Positions 10,138 through 23,318 of a stretch of 64,000 bases of DNA are shown here, piece after piece. Within the stretch, counting starts at the first letter, position 1; the number at the start of each line of letters is the position of its first letter. This DNA is from Cryptomeria japonica (lineage: Eukaryota > Streptophyta > Pinopsida > Cupressales > Cupressaceae). Made by a program: the position numbers and the translations under genes. The notes beneath the pieces are model-generated. The model saw only the letters and a program-made list of their open reading frames with translations, ran no database searches and had not been told where the DNA came from. The stretch spans positions 689,758,083 through 689,822,082 of the forward strand of contig NC_081412.1 in assembly GCF_030272615.1 (NCBI RefSeq). Reading direction: 5' to 3'.

Positions 10138-10731
10138 TTAGTTCACCTCCTGAAGGGGCAGTACCCCTAATTTACCTCTTAAGTGCACAAATGTAGTCTT
10201 TGGGAGAGGCTTGGTGAATATGTCTACTAACTGCTCCTTACTGGAAACATGTTCGAGTGCAATCTCTTTATTCTGAACCTTTTCCCCCAAGAAATGATAC
10301 TTAAGCTCAAAATGCTTGGTTGTAGAATGTAAAACAAGATTCTTTGAAATATTGATAGCACTTGTATTATCACACAATATGCTTACCGGTTCAGATACAT
10401 ACTGTACTTCCACTGTAGACTGAGAGATACAACTCTTCTTTTTACTCATCCATGAGACCAGTCTACCACCGAGAAAGAATGCACCTCTAGTTGTACTTTT
10501 CTGGTCATCCACATTACCTGCCCAATCAGCATCTGTAAACACTTTCAGATTGAAATCATTATTGTATGGGTACCACAATCCATAGTCAACTACTCCCTTC
10601 AGATACCTAAGAATCCGCTTGACTGCAATCAAGTGGGATTCTATGGGACTTTTCTGGAACCTTGCAGTAATTCCAACTGCATGTGTAATATCTGGTCTAC
10701 TATGCACTACATAATGCAACTTACCAATCAT
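10138..10731 (-). pseudogene. copia-2 RNase H and end of pol
   Basis: 198 codons begin MIGKLHYVVHSRPDITHAVG (end of RT) and contain LRYLKGVVDYGLWY, FTDADWAGNVDDQKSTTRG and LVSWMSKKKSCISQSTVE, then CDNTSAINISKN and HFELKYHFLGEKVQ. These are the classic RT-RNase H junction and RNase H of plant copia elements; D in T-D-A-D-W-A is catalytic. The expected AEYVS is VQYVS. The frame ends in LPLQEVN, a natural C-terminus. It is the same frame as the RT, broken by a TGA at about 10733. Confidence 0.9.
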
Positions 10732-10734
10732 TGA

Positions 10735-11600
10735 TCAGTATTCCTTCTCATCAACTAGTGCGAAATCATCCTCTTTTGTCAATTTACAACCGGTCACCAT
10801 CGGTGTACCAACCGGTTTGCTCTCTTCCATTCCAAAAGTCTTCAACACCTCTTTGACATATTTGGACTGAGTGATAAATATTCCATCTTTCATCTACTAG
10901 ATCTGCAGTCCAATGAAGAACTTAATCTCCCCTATGAGTGACATCTCAAAATCTTTCTTCATCTCATCAGAAAACTCATGACTCATCTTGTCATCTCCTC
11001 CAAAGATAATGTCATCAACAAAAACCTCAAAGATCAGGATCTGATCTCCTTCAGACTTCAAGTAGATATTGCTATCTTCACTTGTTCTCTCAAATCCAAT
11101 CTTCACAAGATGGGAATGTAGGTGCTCATACCATGCCCTAGGTGCTTTCTTTAGACCATATAATTCTCTATGTAGCCTACATACCATGTCATTGTCTTCA
11201 GATAGGGCAAACCCATCTGGTTGCTCAATATACACCTCCTCTTCAAGTACATTATTTAGGAATGCAGATTTTACATCCATTTGATATACTTTGAACCTTT
11301 TAAAGGCTGCATATGCAAGAAGCATACAAACTCCTTCCAATCTGGCTATAGGAGCAAACGTTTCTCCATAGTCTTCTCCTTCTTCTTGAGCATATCCTTT
11401 GCACACCAATTTGGCTTTGTTCCTAATCACTATGCCATCCTCATTCAACTTGTTTCTGAACACCCATTTGGTGCCAATGACATTTTTATGCTCTGGTCTG
11501 GGTACCAAGGACCATGTACCATTTTTCTCTATCTAGTCAAGTTCCTCTTCCATTGCCTTGATCTAGTCTTCATCTTTATGAGCCTCTTTGAATGATTTAG
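10735..11600 (-). pseudogene. copia-2 reverse transcriptase
   Basis: The longest open piece (11508-10897) has [72 protein letters not shown] and VDDIIFGG. The catalytic box reads F-V-D-D rather than the common Y-V-D-D. TAG stops at about 11530, 11565 and 10898 lie in the same frame. RT copies the element RNA within virus-like particles. The open length and intact motifs suggest relatively recent decay. Confidence 0.9.
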
Positions 11601-11679
11601 GCTCAAATTCAGAGATCATACATGAGTTTTCTCTAATCTTTCTTCTTGTAAGGATTCCTGCATCCTTATCTCCTATGAT

Positions 11680-12819
11680 CTACTTAGGATCATGATTCGG
11701 CTTGACATATCGAGGAATGGTCTTAACTGGTTCTTCTTGCTTTTCCTCTTCATCCTCATCTTCATTAGTATGAGCATTCACCGGTTGAACACTGTTACTA
11801 GTACCTGGTTGACTAACAACCGGTTCATTTACAACTTTCTCACTACCGGTTTCCTCAGTTTTCTTAGAGGATTCATCAACTCTTACATTGATACTTTCCA
11901 TAATTCTCTGAGTCCTATTGTTGTAGCACTTGAAAGCTTTACTCTTGGTGAAATATCCTAGAAATATTCCCTCATCACATTTAGCTTCAAATTTGCCCTG
12001 ATGTTCACTCCTCTTGATGTAACATTTTCTACCAAATACCCTAAAATAGCTAACCATAGGTGTCTTACCAGTTCAATACTCATAAGGAGTTTTGTCCTTA
12101 CCTTTCTTGATGAGCACCCGATTCATAGTGTAGACTGCAGTGCTCACCGCTTCTCTCCAAAAGGTGTGAGCTACCTTTCCTTGAATCAACATGGTTCTAG
12201 CTGCTTCAACCACAGTTCGATTATTCCTTTCTGCTAGGCCATTCTGCTGTGGAGTCTGGGGGGAAAATAGTTGTATCTTGATGCCAAATTCTTCACAATA
12301 CTTGTTGAATTCACTAGAAGAGAATTGCCCTCCTGGATCAGTTCTAAGACACTTGATCCTTTCACCACTTTCCTTCTCCACTAATGCTCTGAAAGCTTTG
12401 AATTTCCCAAAAGATTCAGATTTGTCTTCCAAGAATGTGACCCACATCATTCTTGAGCAGTCATCAGTGAGAATCATGAAGTACTTATCACCCTGCACAC
12501 TTCTAGTTTTCATAGAACCACATAAATCAGTATGTACAAGATCAAGCAAGTTGTTAGCAGTGAAAGATTTACCTTTAAAGGTTGAGGAAGACATTTTCCC
12601 CAATTGACACTCTCTACACAAGGTATTATCTAGTTTGTTTAGCACCAACAACCTTCTAACTGACTTGATCTTACTAGCCTTCACAATGTTATCAAAGTTT
12701 ACGTGATAGAGTCTCCTATGCCATATCCAACTATCATCAAGCTTATCCATAAGACATGTACTTATATTAGGATTCAGATAAAATAGGTTACCTTTGGTCT
12801 GCATGTCAGTGGCTACCAA
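11680..12819 (-). pseudogene. copia-2 pre-integrase domain and integrase
   Basis: The frame 12819-12073 has the pre-integrase His/Cys pairs (WIWHRRLYHVNFDN ... LCRECQLGKM), then the core with D-L-V-H-T-D-L-C-G, ILTDDCSRMMWVTFL, LRTDPGGQF and PQQNGLAERNNRT, giving the D, D, E triad. The usual DRGGEF box is DPGGQF. The C-terminal part (12057-11680: FRVFGRKCYIKR, DEGIFLGYFTKSKAFKCYN) follows after a single TGA at about 12070 in the same frame. An acidic, Glu-rich linker leads to RT. Confidence 0.92.
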
Positions 12820-12927
12820 TTTACCATCTTTTCCTTTGATTCTGCAAACTCCATTCTTGAATTCCAGAGTGAGGCCACTGTCATTTAGTTGGGCAACACT
12901 TAGAAGATCATGTCTGAGACCATCAAC

Positions 12928-13548
12928 CTAGTACACATTGTCAGCACTGCTCTTTCCATTTAGAGAGATGGATCCTTTGCCTTTGACCATGCATGGTGCA
13001 TCATTTCCAAAGCAAACCACACCACCATCATACTCCTCCAAGGATAGAAACTTGCTCTGGTCACCAGTCATATGGTGAGAACAACCACTATCAATGATCC
13101 ACTCATTTGAATTATCAAACCGGGAGACAAGAGCCTTCTTGTCTTCCACATCTTCCTTTACAACAACAAACACAATGTCTTTATTCTCTTCATCTTCTGA
13201 TTCCTCATCTGTGACACCTTCATCAACTACCACAAAACAGTTTCTCCGATTTCCTCCTTTGAATTTCCTAAACCTTTCTGGTTTGTCCTTGTTATCGCCA
13301 TTAGGACATTTTATAGCAATATGTCCTATCTGGTTACAAGAAAAGCATTTCAAAGGTAGCTTACCTTTGTATTTACTAGTTCCTTTAGGAAGCTTCCTGT
13401 AAAGGAGAGCTTCAAATGCCATCAGAATCTCCTCATCAATCATTTCTCTTCTCTGACTAGGTTCCCCAATAGTGCTAGCCTCTTTTCCTTTTCTAGATGG
13501 TACAACAGAGGCTTTAAATGCTAGTTGTCTTTTGAACACTACCATCAA
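12928..13548 (-). pseudogene. copia-2 Gag zinc knuckle and aspartic protease
   Basis: The ORF contains CFSCNQIGHIAIKC (C-x2-C-x4-H-x4-C knuckle, about 13350-13308), an acidic linker, and WIIDSGCSHHMTGDQ (about 13100-13060), the retropepsin active site. It is followed by a TAG at about 12926 in the same frame as the integrase. It is frame-shifted relative to the gag capsid region, with overlap at 13514-13548, so a single indel or a programmed shift lies there. The former is more likely given the general decay. Confidence 0.9.
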
Positions 13549-14134
13549 AACTATTTAGCTCATAGGTTGTTAACTTGGCTATGATGGAGTCCAAGGATAC
13601 TTTAGAATTGTCTATTGATCTCAGCTCCTGAATAGCAGCAACCCTTATTGCATAGACCAGTAATAGGGATCTCAGGACTTTGCTTACCATAGTGGAATCT
13701 TCTATTTTACCACCTGCACTCTTGATTTCTCCAACAACCATCTTGATTCTTATTCCATACTACTATATGGTCTCTCCTTCAACCATCCACATATCTTCAA
13801 ACTTCCCTCTCAGGCTTTCTTCCTTAGCCTATTTAACATGTTCATCACCACCATAGATATTTTCAAGAGCATCCCATACCTCTTTGGGATTTGCCTTGTC
13901 CTGAACATCAATAAACTCAATGTCAGATAGACTACTGATAAGGGCTTCCATGACTTGCCCATTTTCTTGTATTTCTCTCTTTTGATCATTTGTGAGAGTA
14001 CCAGTAGGGACAACATATACATTCTCAACATAACTCCAGTGTTGAACACCCATGCTTCTGATAAATATCTTCATCCTATCTTTCCATATACCGAAATTTT
14101 GCCTGTTAAACTTTGGACCTTCCCTCTTCATCAT
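13514..14134 (-). pseudogene. copia-2 Gag capsid region
   Basis: One minus-strand frame holds NRQNFGIWKDRMKIFIRSMG, the KEVWDALENIYGGDEHVK motif, then KVLRSLL ... RVAAIQELRSIDNSKVSLDSIIAKLTTYEL (13741-13514). These belong to the UBN2-type Gag family of plant copia elements. Stops near 13742-13828 interrupt it. The start at 14134 is about 55 bp from the primer site; an earlier in-frame start cannot be excluded. Confidence 0.88.
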
Positions 14135-14189
14135 TTGACTAGGATCTTTACCTCAAGCGGTTAAGCTTACAACACAGAGGACCTAGAGT

Positions 14190-14202
14190 GCTTTGATACC
14201 AA
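14190..14202 (-). other. copia-2 primer-binding site
   Basis: On the minus strand TTGGTATCAAAGC starts one base inside the 5' LTR edge. This is the common initiator-tRNA-Met priming sequence of plant copia elements. Confidence 0.85.
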
Positions 14203-14203
14203 T

Positions 14204-14862
14204 TGATAACTCAATGATGAACCACTAGTACCAAACTGGTACTAAGAGGGGGGGTGAATCAGTACAAGCACAAATACAGTCCAAAACTAGTTTGACAACA
14301 AATACTCCAAATGACTGGCAAATAGGGATACTAGTTAAAGTAGAGTACAATAGGTAACGCCCAGAACAGCTCAAACAATCATAAACCGGTCACTCACTAA
14401 GCTTTCCTCTTAGCTCAATACCATAGTACCATTACACTCTCATTCATGAACAGGTAAATTAACATCAGAACTTCATAACAGTAAGTTCAATATGTTTTAT
14501 AGATAGGCATAAAAACATAGAACCATCATATGCTCAACAGGTAATAACAAAGCACCACAAGATAAAAGCATTACACATGACACACATATTTTTCACGTGG
14601 AAACCCAACTAGGAAAAACCACGGTGGGGATGATTACCCACAAGTTGCTTCTGAACTCTTTTAAAGTTCGCTCTGTTAGGAGCCTTGTCTGGTTAAAGAC
14701 ATTACAATAGGTTCTGCTAGGAACTGATCCTGTTAGGGATCACCCAGTTAAGGGATGGCTATAATACCCGGTTAGGGTTACCTTGTTAGAGGATTTCAAG
14801 GACTCAATAGCTAAAGGATCTCCAGAGCTCTATAGCTTCTCAGAACTCATTAACCTCGAGTT
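14204..14862 (-). repeat. copia-2 5' LTR, segment 1
   Basis: It matches 8276-8947 of the 3' LTR (starting TGATAACTCAATGATG) and is broken after CCTCGAGTT by the LARD-like element. It includes the left GAGTT of that insertion. Confidence 0.9.
14858..14862. repeat. target-site duplication of LARD-like element (GAGTT), left
   Basis: GAGTT occurs at 14858-14862 and at 28116-28120. The uninterrupted LTR copy at about 8947-8955 has a single GAGTT followed by ACCCT, as the right flank does. This is a perfect 5-bp TSD. Confidence 0.92.
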
Positions 14863-15940
14863 TGTCATGCCCAAAATTTTAGGGCAAAACACAACCAACA
14901 ATTTTTTATTTTTTTTTAAACTACTAAAATTACATACTATCCATTATTTTAATTAGTTGTGATGTCTTAACAAGATGTGCCAAATGAATTATTAATTGAT
15001 ATAAAATACTAACATAACAATTATGATAATTCCCATTATCCAGTGGAATGAATAAAATTTATAAGGGTAATATTATATTCACTCAAAAGTCCCTATCATT
15101 TCAGTTGCGTCTATTAGTACTTAATTAGATCCATCTCCACTAAATAGTCATTAATAAATTTACTTGGTTCGACATCAATATTTAATAATTATCAAGTTCC
15201 CATCATCCTATTAATACACCCTTTCTTAATAATTCAATTAAATGCGGAATACTAAATGAATTAATTTTATTATCTCATTAAATTGCGTCAATAGATTGAT
15301 TTAATCAAAACTCTCTAAAATAATTGACGAAGACATAATTAATCTTCAACAGAAATTCATTAATTGATTTTAGGAACTAGTTAAAATAGACCTAACACTT
15401 AGTTTTAGAAATGTCTATATTTTATTTAAACATACTTAAAAGGTGGTTTATACTAAATCGACTAAAAGGGTCGATTAAATCCATAACGAAAATCGTTCTA
15501 TAAGGTTTAATCTTTAAAACCTACATTTAGTTGGTCTGAAATTATTCCCTATAGACAATTAACTACCAACAGAATTAAATTTCCCTAAATGATTAACTCC
15601 AATAATAATATAACTTGAAACAACATTTTTATTAAAATATACCCATATATTTATTTTGAAACTTATGAAAAATATAAACACTTAATAAAATATTTAATCT
15701 AACATTATAGACCATTTATATCACTCCTGTTTTAAACTATGTACTTTTCAATTACATTATAGACTAAACTATTTATCACCATTTTTATTCAAAACACATG
15801 TATATAGAACATTATTTGCTTTATAAATATAAATGTCCCAACTACTTATCTAAAATATATATTAAGTAAATCCCGAAACCCGTATCTCTTTATTTTATTA
15901 ACACTAAATGGAATCTTAAATCTAAGATCTACCCTACCCA

Positions 15941-15943
<3 letters not shown>

Positions 15944-15986
<43 letters not shown>
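15944..15986. repeat. (TA)n microsatellite
   Basis: About 43 bp of pure TA in the left LARD-like LTR. The matching site of the right LTR (24415-24480) is mostly (CA)n followed by a shorter (TA)n. Confidence 0.95.
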
Positions 15987-15990
<4 letters not shown>

Positions 15991-16173
15991 TATATATAAA
16001 AAAATCAATATGTTTCCATATTTAAAAATCATTCATTCATACCCTAACAGAATATTATATATATTATAAAATTGTTCTACAATTAAAAAAAAACTCATCA
16101 TTCTTTTACTTTACCCTAACCCTACTTGGGGCTAGGGTTTTATCTTTCTCTTTTTCTTTCATTGTATCACACA

Positions 16174-16490
16174 GGGCCGAAGGAGAGAGTGGTGGGGCGT
16201 TTTAGGATAGGGTGGAGTGAATGGTAGTTGGCGGCGGCGTTTTTGTAAGGGCGGGCGAAGGGGAACAGTGGGGGCTCCCCGTAGGGCGGCTATTGCCGAG
16301 CCTGTGGGTCTCAGCCCACAGTGGCGGCCTTGGCTGCCGCTATGGGTCGCGGCCCGCATCCGACAACACCACCCACAGAGGGGGGGGAGGGCCGAAGCCT
16401 TCCCCACTGTAGGTTGCGGCCCACAGTAGCCTCTGCGGCCACTGCTGGAGGGTCGCAGCCCATGGTGCAGGGGGCCGAGTTCACCACAAA
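16174..16490. other. GC-rich block inside LARD-like LTR (left copy)
   Basis: About 315 bp rich in G, C and CpG (GGCGGCGGCG, GGGTCGCGGCCCGC) within a strongly AT-rich LTR. The short word CCCACAGT(GG/AG) recurs and GTGGG...CCCAC pairs occur. ORFs on both strands cross it without recognisable domains. The counterpart at 24644-24965 has lost many of the CpGs. It may be a regulatory or formerly captured sequence; function unknown. Confidence 0.7.
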
Positions 16491-16588
16491 AATTAGGTTG
16501 TAAATTTTTATTTTTTATTATTTTATTTCCTTTTTTTTTTAAAAACAAAAAAATTAAAATATAAATTTTATAGTAAGAAATTTATGAA

Positions 16589-16589
16589 T

Positions 16590-16621
<32 letters not shown>

Positions 16622-16755
16622 CATATGTGTATATATATATACACATATATACATATATATATACATATGTGTATATATATATACACATATATACATATAT
16701 ATATATGTATATATGTGTATATATACATATATACATATGTATATATATATATATA
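16589..16755. repeat. (TA)/(TATAC/GTATAT)n compound microsatellite
   Basis: About 167 bp of alternating TA with interspersed GTATAT and ACATAT blocks. The right LTR has only about 32 bp of (TA)n(CA)n at the same place (25066-25097), so this tract grew after insertion. The YIYI-type ORFs through it are artefacts. Confidence 0.95.
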
Positions 16756-16961
16756 ATCACAAATACAGTAAAAGCATAGATATTTTCTTTTTAAAATAGT
16801 TATAAATAAATATATATACATACATATATGTATATATTTATTTATATGTCTATAATTCAAATGCATACCAAATTTTAGGATTATTTCATCTATGTCTTAG
16901 GTACAATCATTTTTTTGACCTTTTTACCAGATTGTTCTAAAACTAACCAAATTTTAATCTG

Positions 16962-16962
16962 T

Positions 16963-17006
<44 letters not shown>

Positions 17007-17008
17007 AA
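16962..17008. repeat. (TA)n microsatellite
   Basis: About 45 bp of TA in the left LARD-like LTR. The right LTR has under 20 bp at the matching site near 25296-25312. Confidence 0.9.
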
Positions 17009-19855
17009 CATTAATTTTCAAAAGAAATTAGAGATAGACTATTTAGCTGAAGTTTTATTTTTTTCAATAAAAGCAAATAATAGATTTAACTAATTCCTAA
17101 ACAACAACTATATTAAATTTAGGATTTATTATGAATAAAAGAAAATAGATTTAAATAAATCAAACCAACTACTTTATTAATAAAAAATAATCATTTAAAT
17201 TAACTATAGAGATTTGAATGATAAGTCTATTTAGCCTTAATATGTATTTAGGCATTAAATTGATAGAGGTAAAATACTTATTTTTCTTCTACTAACATAC
17301 AAGCTTGCTTCTACAGTTCTTTCCATTATTTTCAGTATGCATAAAGAAACATTTGAACTTTTATTTTGAGAGTAACATAAAATGCAACAATTGATGTTTC
17401 CAATTAACTATAGGTAGCCCAACCCAAAATAACATTTCAGCCTTTCTATAATAACTTAGTAAAATGAAACATTTCTTTAGGACATATTATGAATACATTA
17501 TTTCAATAATATGAGTGGTAAAACACCCATTTAGTCTTTCTTTTCTAGAAACAGAAATTTTAAATAAATAATGCATTCTTTTCAATAAATACAACATGCA
17601 ACTCTGGTGTACAATTATGCAACTGAATATAGTGTCTCTTTTCTTATTCTCTTTTATGCAAATCAAGAACGAAACAACAACTTCTAGCTTGTCCCTTTTC
17701 TTTTATTTCCAAGCAAGTTTCCTACAAATAAATCAAAACTATGACCATGGAGTGCTCACCTCCCAGCCTAGGCTAACTGGTAGCCACCCCCGAGCTCGGA
17801 GAACCAAGCCCTAGAAAGGTAACAAACATGCAAACACAAAAGACAGAATACACACAAACTCAAAACACACTCCCAACCTGGGGCTACACTACACCACACA
17901 TTGGTGATGTTCTTTTCGAGGGTGGTAGTGGACCAAGTACCCTGAGGAGACTGCAAGTATGGTAAAACAAATAGCCACCTCATGGCAAACCAAAACATAT
18001 ATCCACCTCATGGCAAACTAAATACATCAAGTATAACATAATCAACCCCTTATTCCTTATGCCCCCCAAGGCTTTCATGCCTTATTTCCCTCCTTATGAC
18101 CCCCAAAGCATAAACAAGCCATGCAGCAAGGATCACTTAAATTCCCTTGTGATTGCTCTCATAACGAGAGTCTCTCACTTGAGGGCTGCCACTTCTACCA
18201 CCCACAGGATCCTCCTCTCTCCCAAGAGTAGGAGGTCTTGATTACTCCCAAAACACATACAATGTATAAACATAAAATACCCAATAAATTTCCAAGAGGA
18301 CATGCACGGAAAACTAGTGTCTTACATGAACATTACTTTCAAAAACACATGCAATAAGAAATCCATTATAAGAAAGATACGACCAACCTTAATCTGCCCA
18401 AAGGTATATTATTTTTGTTGAGGATGAGCAACCCAATTCCACGGTTCTTCCCTTTCTACCCTTAGCAAAATTCTCTATAAAAAATCTAGCTTATTCTTTT
18501 CAAAATTCTTTTGTCTCCAAAAATGGAGAGTGGGTCATTACCCACAAATTTTCTAATTCTTGCTTAAGAAGCCCATTGTGAGAGTTCTCACAAGTTTCCA
18601 AAAACTAAAAAGGAAGGTAAGGTAAAATGGGAAAGGGAACTCTCATTCAAAAAGGAAGGTTTTCAACATAGTTCAAGTCTTCTAATTCAATTTTCGCAAT
18701 TCAATTTTCGCACAACTTAGAAAAGTCACTTTTTAGGGTGTCTAAAAGGTCACATGGGAGTAGAAACTTGCCTAAAATTACCCCTAACCCTTAGGTATAC
18801 CTTATGGGCTTTAGGAAACCCTATTAAACTACCCCTAGGTGTCCATGTAACCCTTTTTTAACCCCTCTGAAGTTTATTTTCGGGTCAAACTTATGTTGAC
18901 CATCCCAAAGATTCTTTACCCAAGGCATTTATGGAATCTCATTACATTAATTGAAAAAGCTATAGTTAAACAATTCCCACCAAGAGACAAATTTAAAAAT
19001 TCAAACATAAATCCACACATGTGTCAAGTGACACAAGGAAAATACTTTTACAAATTCATACATGAAATTGTCTCTTGTGGATTGTACATAAATCAATTAA
19101 ATAACACTTAACACACATGCATCATTTACTGTTACGAATAAAATACAACACAATGGGGTGTTGTCTCTCCAAATAGACAAACTCTGGCTTTACGCACATA
19201 CATAGGTCTAGGTTTGGTTCTCCATAATATTTCCATGGTCACATGGATAACTCCGTGCGCATCTCAATTACACATTAGTAACTTCAAATAACCTCATATA
19301 ATATAAGGCACATGAATTAGTATACACATCAAACACTTCACATACAATTTTCATTTCAACAATTCAATATATCTCATATCCAATTGAATCCACATAAGCG
19401 ATTATCATAATTCTCATAATTTTGGTCCACACATAAAACATACATCTTAATTCTATTATCATAATAAAGTCTTGCAAATCCAATAATTATATACATCATC
19501 TCCAATTTATCCTTTTCTAGAATCATGTAGAGTTCTTTATCATAAGGCATATAAATGAAGCATCAACATTCATCAATGTTATCCAATCATGGATTCATAT
19601 AAGTTCTACATCTAGACATAGCTGACCTACGTTAAATCAAGATTATCCAATCAATAGATCTTTTAGGATTTCAACTTCATAACAAATCAAAATGTACACC
19701 ACAAGGTGCAATAACTCTATAACTTGGTTCAATTACTTTTCTCACCAATCTATTTGTCTATCACAGTCCATTCTATTGAATTATAAAGCATTTATTAATA
19801 GGGTCAAACATGGTCAACTAAGTTAATTAAAGCTTGGTTTGGGGAAGGCCTTACA

Positions 19856-19869
19856 TCCTCCTCCCCTAG
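19856..19869 (-). other. LARD-like element polypurine tract
   Basis: On the minus strand CTAGGGGAGGAGGA abuts the left LTR. This sets the element polarity and makes 14863-19855 the 3' LTR. Confidence 0.85.
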
Positions 19870-22800
19870 AGTCTGACTTACTCCTGGAAGTCGCATGAGT
19901 AGAATTACGAAGTAGGGACATAACATTTTTCACAATTTCAATGAGTTACTCAGAATCTTAACTTGCCTACTAGAAGGATGAAATACCAAAATCAACTTAT
20001 TATTATAATTAACTTACTATCTTCACAAGGTTAAATTCTTAGTATTTTTATTACATTTCCCTTTGATTCTTAGGTAGGTGTTCTACAATGTTCTATCTTT
20101 CAACAACTTACATTATTGCACCCTCCAAATCAAGGTCACACATATTGAATTTTCTAGGAGTTCTACTTTGTTTAGGATTTGTTTAAAAGCATGTTTATCC
20201 TACTGTATTCTTGTCCATGCATGTTACTTAAGAAAATTGACATCACACTTAGCCACAATGAACCTACTTATTCTACATTTGAGGCACCTCATTAGGGTGT
20301 TAATATAATATTTGCAAAATCATCCTAGGTGCATAATTTTTTCCAACTTTCTTAGGTGAAAAAGAAAATTTAGGTTCTTCAATTCCACCCTTATATAGGG
20401 TAGTTTTCTACCACTAGGGATTAAAATGTTTTTTTTTTATATTTCTAGGCTCCAAGGTTTAAGTTTTATAGGGAGCATCATTCGCCATTTCCAAACATTA
20501 AGGTACACAACAATCCCATTCCAAGGGAGTGATGGAAGTTATTAAAACTTAATTTAGATATCATCCACACAATCACCTCCATACCCATGCCAAATTTACC
20601 AGTCGACAATCATTACTTTCGCAATTCCTTAGGTTTAGGTCACACTATTTTTATAAATTTTCTCTTTTAGATTACTCACAATTAATTTTACTTAGGAGGA
20701 TATTCGTTTCTTTATCTTAATTTGATAAAACACATTCTTTGTTAATTCTTGTGCCTAATTTCACTCCTTTCGGTATTGTCCCTTGTGATGCTATCAATGG
20801 TTCCACGAACATGATATATATTACACAATTCACCTCACTAGGGCTAGTTATATCAACCATCAAAATGACCACTTGACACTTTTCAAAAATACAAGTTACT
20901 TCTGCCAAGTCCAATAAAAAGAAGAAAAATGCCGGCAATTGAAAAATATTAAAACTAGAAACATGGCAAGTGCCATAGTTCGTATAAAAAGAAACATAAA
21001 TTTAGTGGTCCTCTCTTCATAAAAAAAATAAATAAAAAGAAAGTTCTAGCCCCAGTGTCACCATATAAAGAAAATCAAAATTAATGTTGAATCAAACTCG
21101 AAACAAGATGACCATTCTAGCCATGCTATAGGGAGTAACCACAGCACATCACCCAAGATCACGCGTCCTAAGTGTGTTAGGAAGTGATTATTAGACTTTT
21201 GAGATTTTAGATTCTTTAAAATCCTTTATCGATTTACGAAATAAATTCTTATACATGAGATTGCATTCATTTTTTTTTTTAAATCATGTTCCATTTTAAC
21301 CTTCATGTTCTTACTAATTTCAAGCAACACTTTCCGATATAATCCATTATCTATTTAGGGTTATTAACATCCTTAATACAAAATTTGATACTTGTTTTCT
21401 TAGAGCCACTTAGGATTTGTATCATATAGTTTTACTAGGGACATCATTTGTTTTCTTAGCGCCTTATGCTAGCTTCTTATATTTTCACCTCTAACATTCA
21501 CTTGCCTTCATTAGGTAGGAGCTTGTTGCCAAATCATGAACACTTATGATTAAGAGCCATTTGGGGTGGGTTTATTGTCGAGTAAGGTCGATAACAGTTG
21601 ACTACAATTTCTACCCACACCTTTCATGACATATTTAAACAACTGGGAGAGTGGACTTATCCTCTCCTAGTTTACTTATGCAACTATGAAATCAAGGGGG
21701 TGTGCACTCAAAAAAGTGACCAAGACCCCTCTTTTTAATTAAAAATTAGTAAAAGGGAAGTTATCTCATCCCTTATTTCTTATTTATATTTACTTACTAG
21801 CCCATTTCTGGCCTATCACATCCTTCGATCTCTTTGATCTAAACAAACCATCTCATCGTCCTAATATCTAGTTACCCAATTACGGTATAACCTAAGGATG
21901 ACCAACAATTACCAATGTCTTAAGACTCATTATTTCCAAGTTCTCCCTTAGCTAACCACATAATTCAGCTCCTTATCAATGTTCTCATAAATCATTTTAT
22001 ATTGCCAACTAATTCTCATTAAAACTGTAGTATTATATTATTGTTATACACTCCTTCCATAAGCCATTTCTATCTGCATGTTGCTTTGTCCATACTTAAT
22101 GCTTTTCTTTTGGCATACTTTCACACTTGAGTGCCAAAATTTGCAAAGCTTCTTCGATTGTGCCTAGTAGTTAAATTGTGTTACATATCGTCTTGTACCT
22201 AGCAGCTAACCATGATTGGGTTGCACTTTCCTTGTTAGTTTCTAAATGAGATCTAGTTACACATTTCTAGATTATAGGCTCCTGATACTTTTACACTCCT
22301 TGCACTTCAATGGGGATTTTTTTTTATGATTCCTAATTCAACTCTACTCTCTCTTCCATTATTTACTTTCTTCAAGATTATCTTCTCATAAAGGAACTAG
22401 TTGAGGTTTTACTTGCTTGTTCCCCAATTATATAACTTAGGGTTTATTGTAAATACATGTTTTTACCCAAGAAGTTCATGCCTCCTTTCTCCTTATTTAA
22501 CTCACCTATAGTATTACTAGGGTTTTCTGATCAAGGGGATTGTCTTACATCATTTTAGTTCTTATCTTTAGGGTTATCCGACTCTAGCTCCACTATATTG
22601 CTACAACATTGTCCAACAAATGCTCTTAATAGGAACTCTAGCATGACCACAATCTTAAGGTACCTAGTCATTAGGATAGGTTAATGCTTCTATCTGAGAT
22701 TCACAAGAGTTCCTTTTAATTCTTCCTCATTTATGTCTCCAATGATGGCCTTGATCTTTTTAACCATCAAAATTTCACATAGCTTAAAACTTTACTTGAA

Positions 22801-23318
22801 CTGTCTCAGTCTTATTTATCTTGTTTAGGGTACCTTCATCTAAGGTCTAATTTATCTCGCTTGATTTGCCATGTCAAGAACATATCTCGATGGATGGCAT
22901 TCCTTTAGTTACCATTAGAGGTTTTTTATTGAAATATTAACTCCTCATACTTGATTTGATAAGGGCAGTTATTGTGTTTTAGGTTCCAATTGAATGGTAA
23001 CCCCATAAGTACTAAACAACTAAATTCCGTTAATAAACACCGAAATTACTTCATATGAATAAATAGTTGAATATTTCGTAGCCTTTGGGGTTTTATTTAA
23101 GCCATAAATATTATGACTAATAAGTTCAATTTTCAGGGCTTTTAGTGACCCTTGGAACCCCTTGAATTGATATATGTTGATCTATTGATCCACAAGAATT
23201 TTCACTTATATTTCACTTTGTTATTTCGCAAGTCTTCACCTAGGTGTTATACTTCAAGCCATAGTTTATTTTCAACTAAGTTATGAATGTAGCCCATGTT
23301 CACTAGTGTATGAACCTA
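19870..23318 (-). other. LARD-like interior, non-coding
   Basis: About 3.4 kb without recognisable Gag, protease, RT, RNase H or integrase motifs on either strand. The longest ORFs are under 80 codons and of biased composition. No repeat structure stands out. It may carry packaging or dimerisation signals, by analogy with barley LARD interiors whose RNA is structured; that is inference. Confidence 0.7.

Larger units (their letters stand above)
14863..19855 (-). repeat. LARD-like element 3' LTR
   Basis: 4993 bp, AT-rich except for a GC-rich block at about 16174-16490. It begins TGTCATGCCCAAAATTTTAGGG and ends GGGGAAGGCCTTACA. It differs from its partner mainly by simple-repeat growth at 15944-15986, 16589-16755 and 16962-17008, and by scattered transitions. 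Short ORFs are not conserved in a way that suggests protein. Confidence 0.92.

Noticed and set aside
11069-12607. Plus-strand ORFs of 70-138 codons over copia-2 pol
   Set aside because: They are antisense shadows of integrase and reverse transcriptase reading frames and show no domain of their own.
13514-13548. Programmed frameshift between Gag and protease in copia-2
   Set aside because: Most plant copia elements use a single frame, and the element has many other lesions, so a random indel is the simpler explanation.
16159-16548. Gly/Arg/Pro-rich ORFs over the GC-rich block on both strands
   Set aside because: Overlapping frames are open because of GC-rich composition. The partner LTR does not keep the same frames, and no domain is visible.
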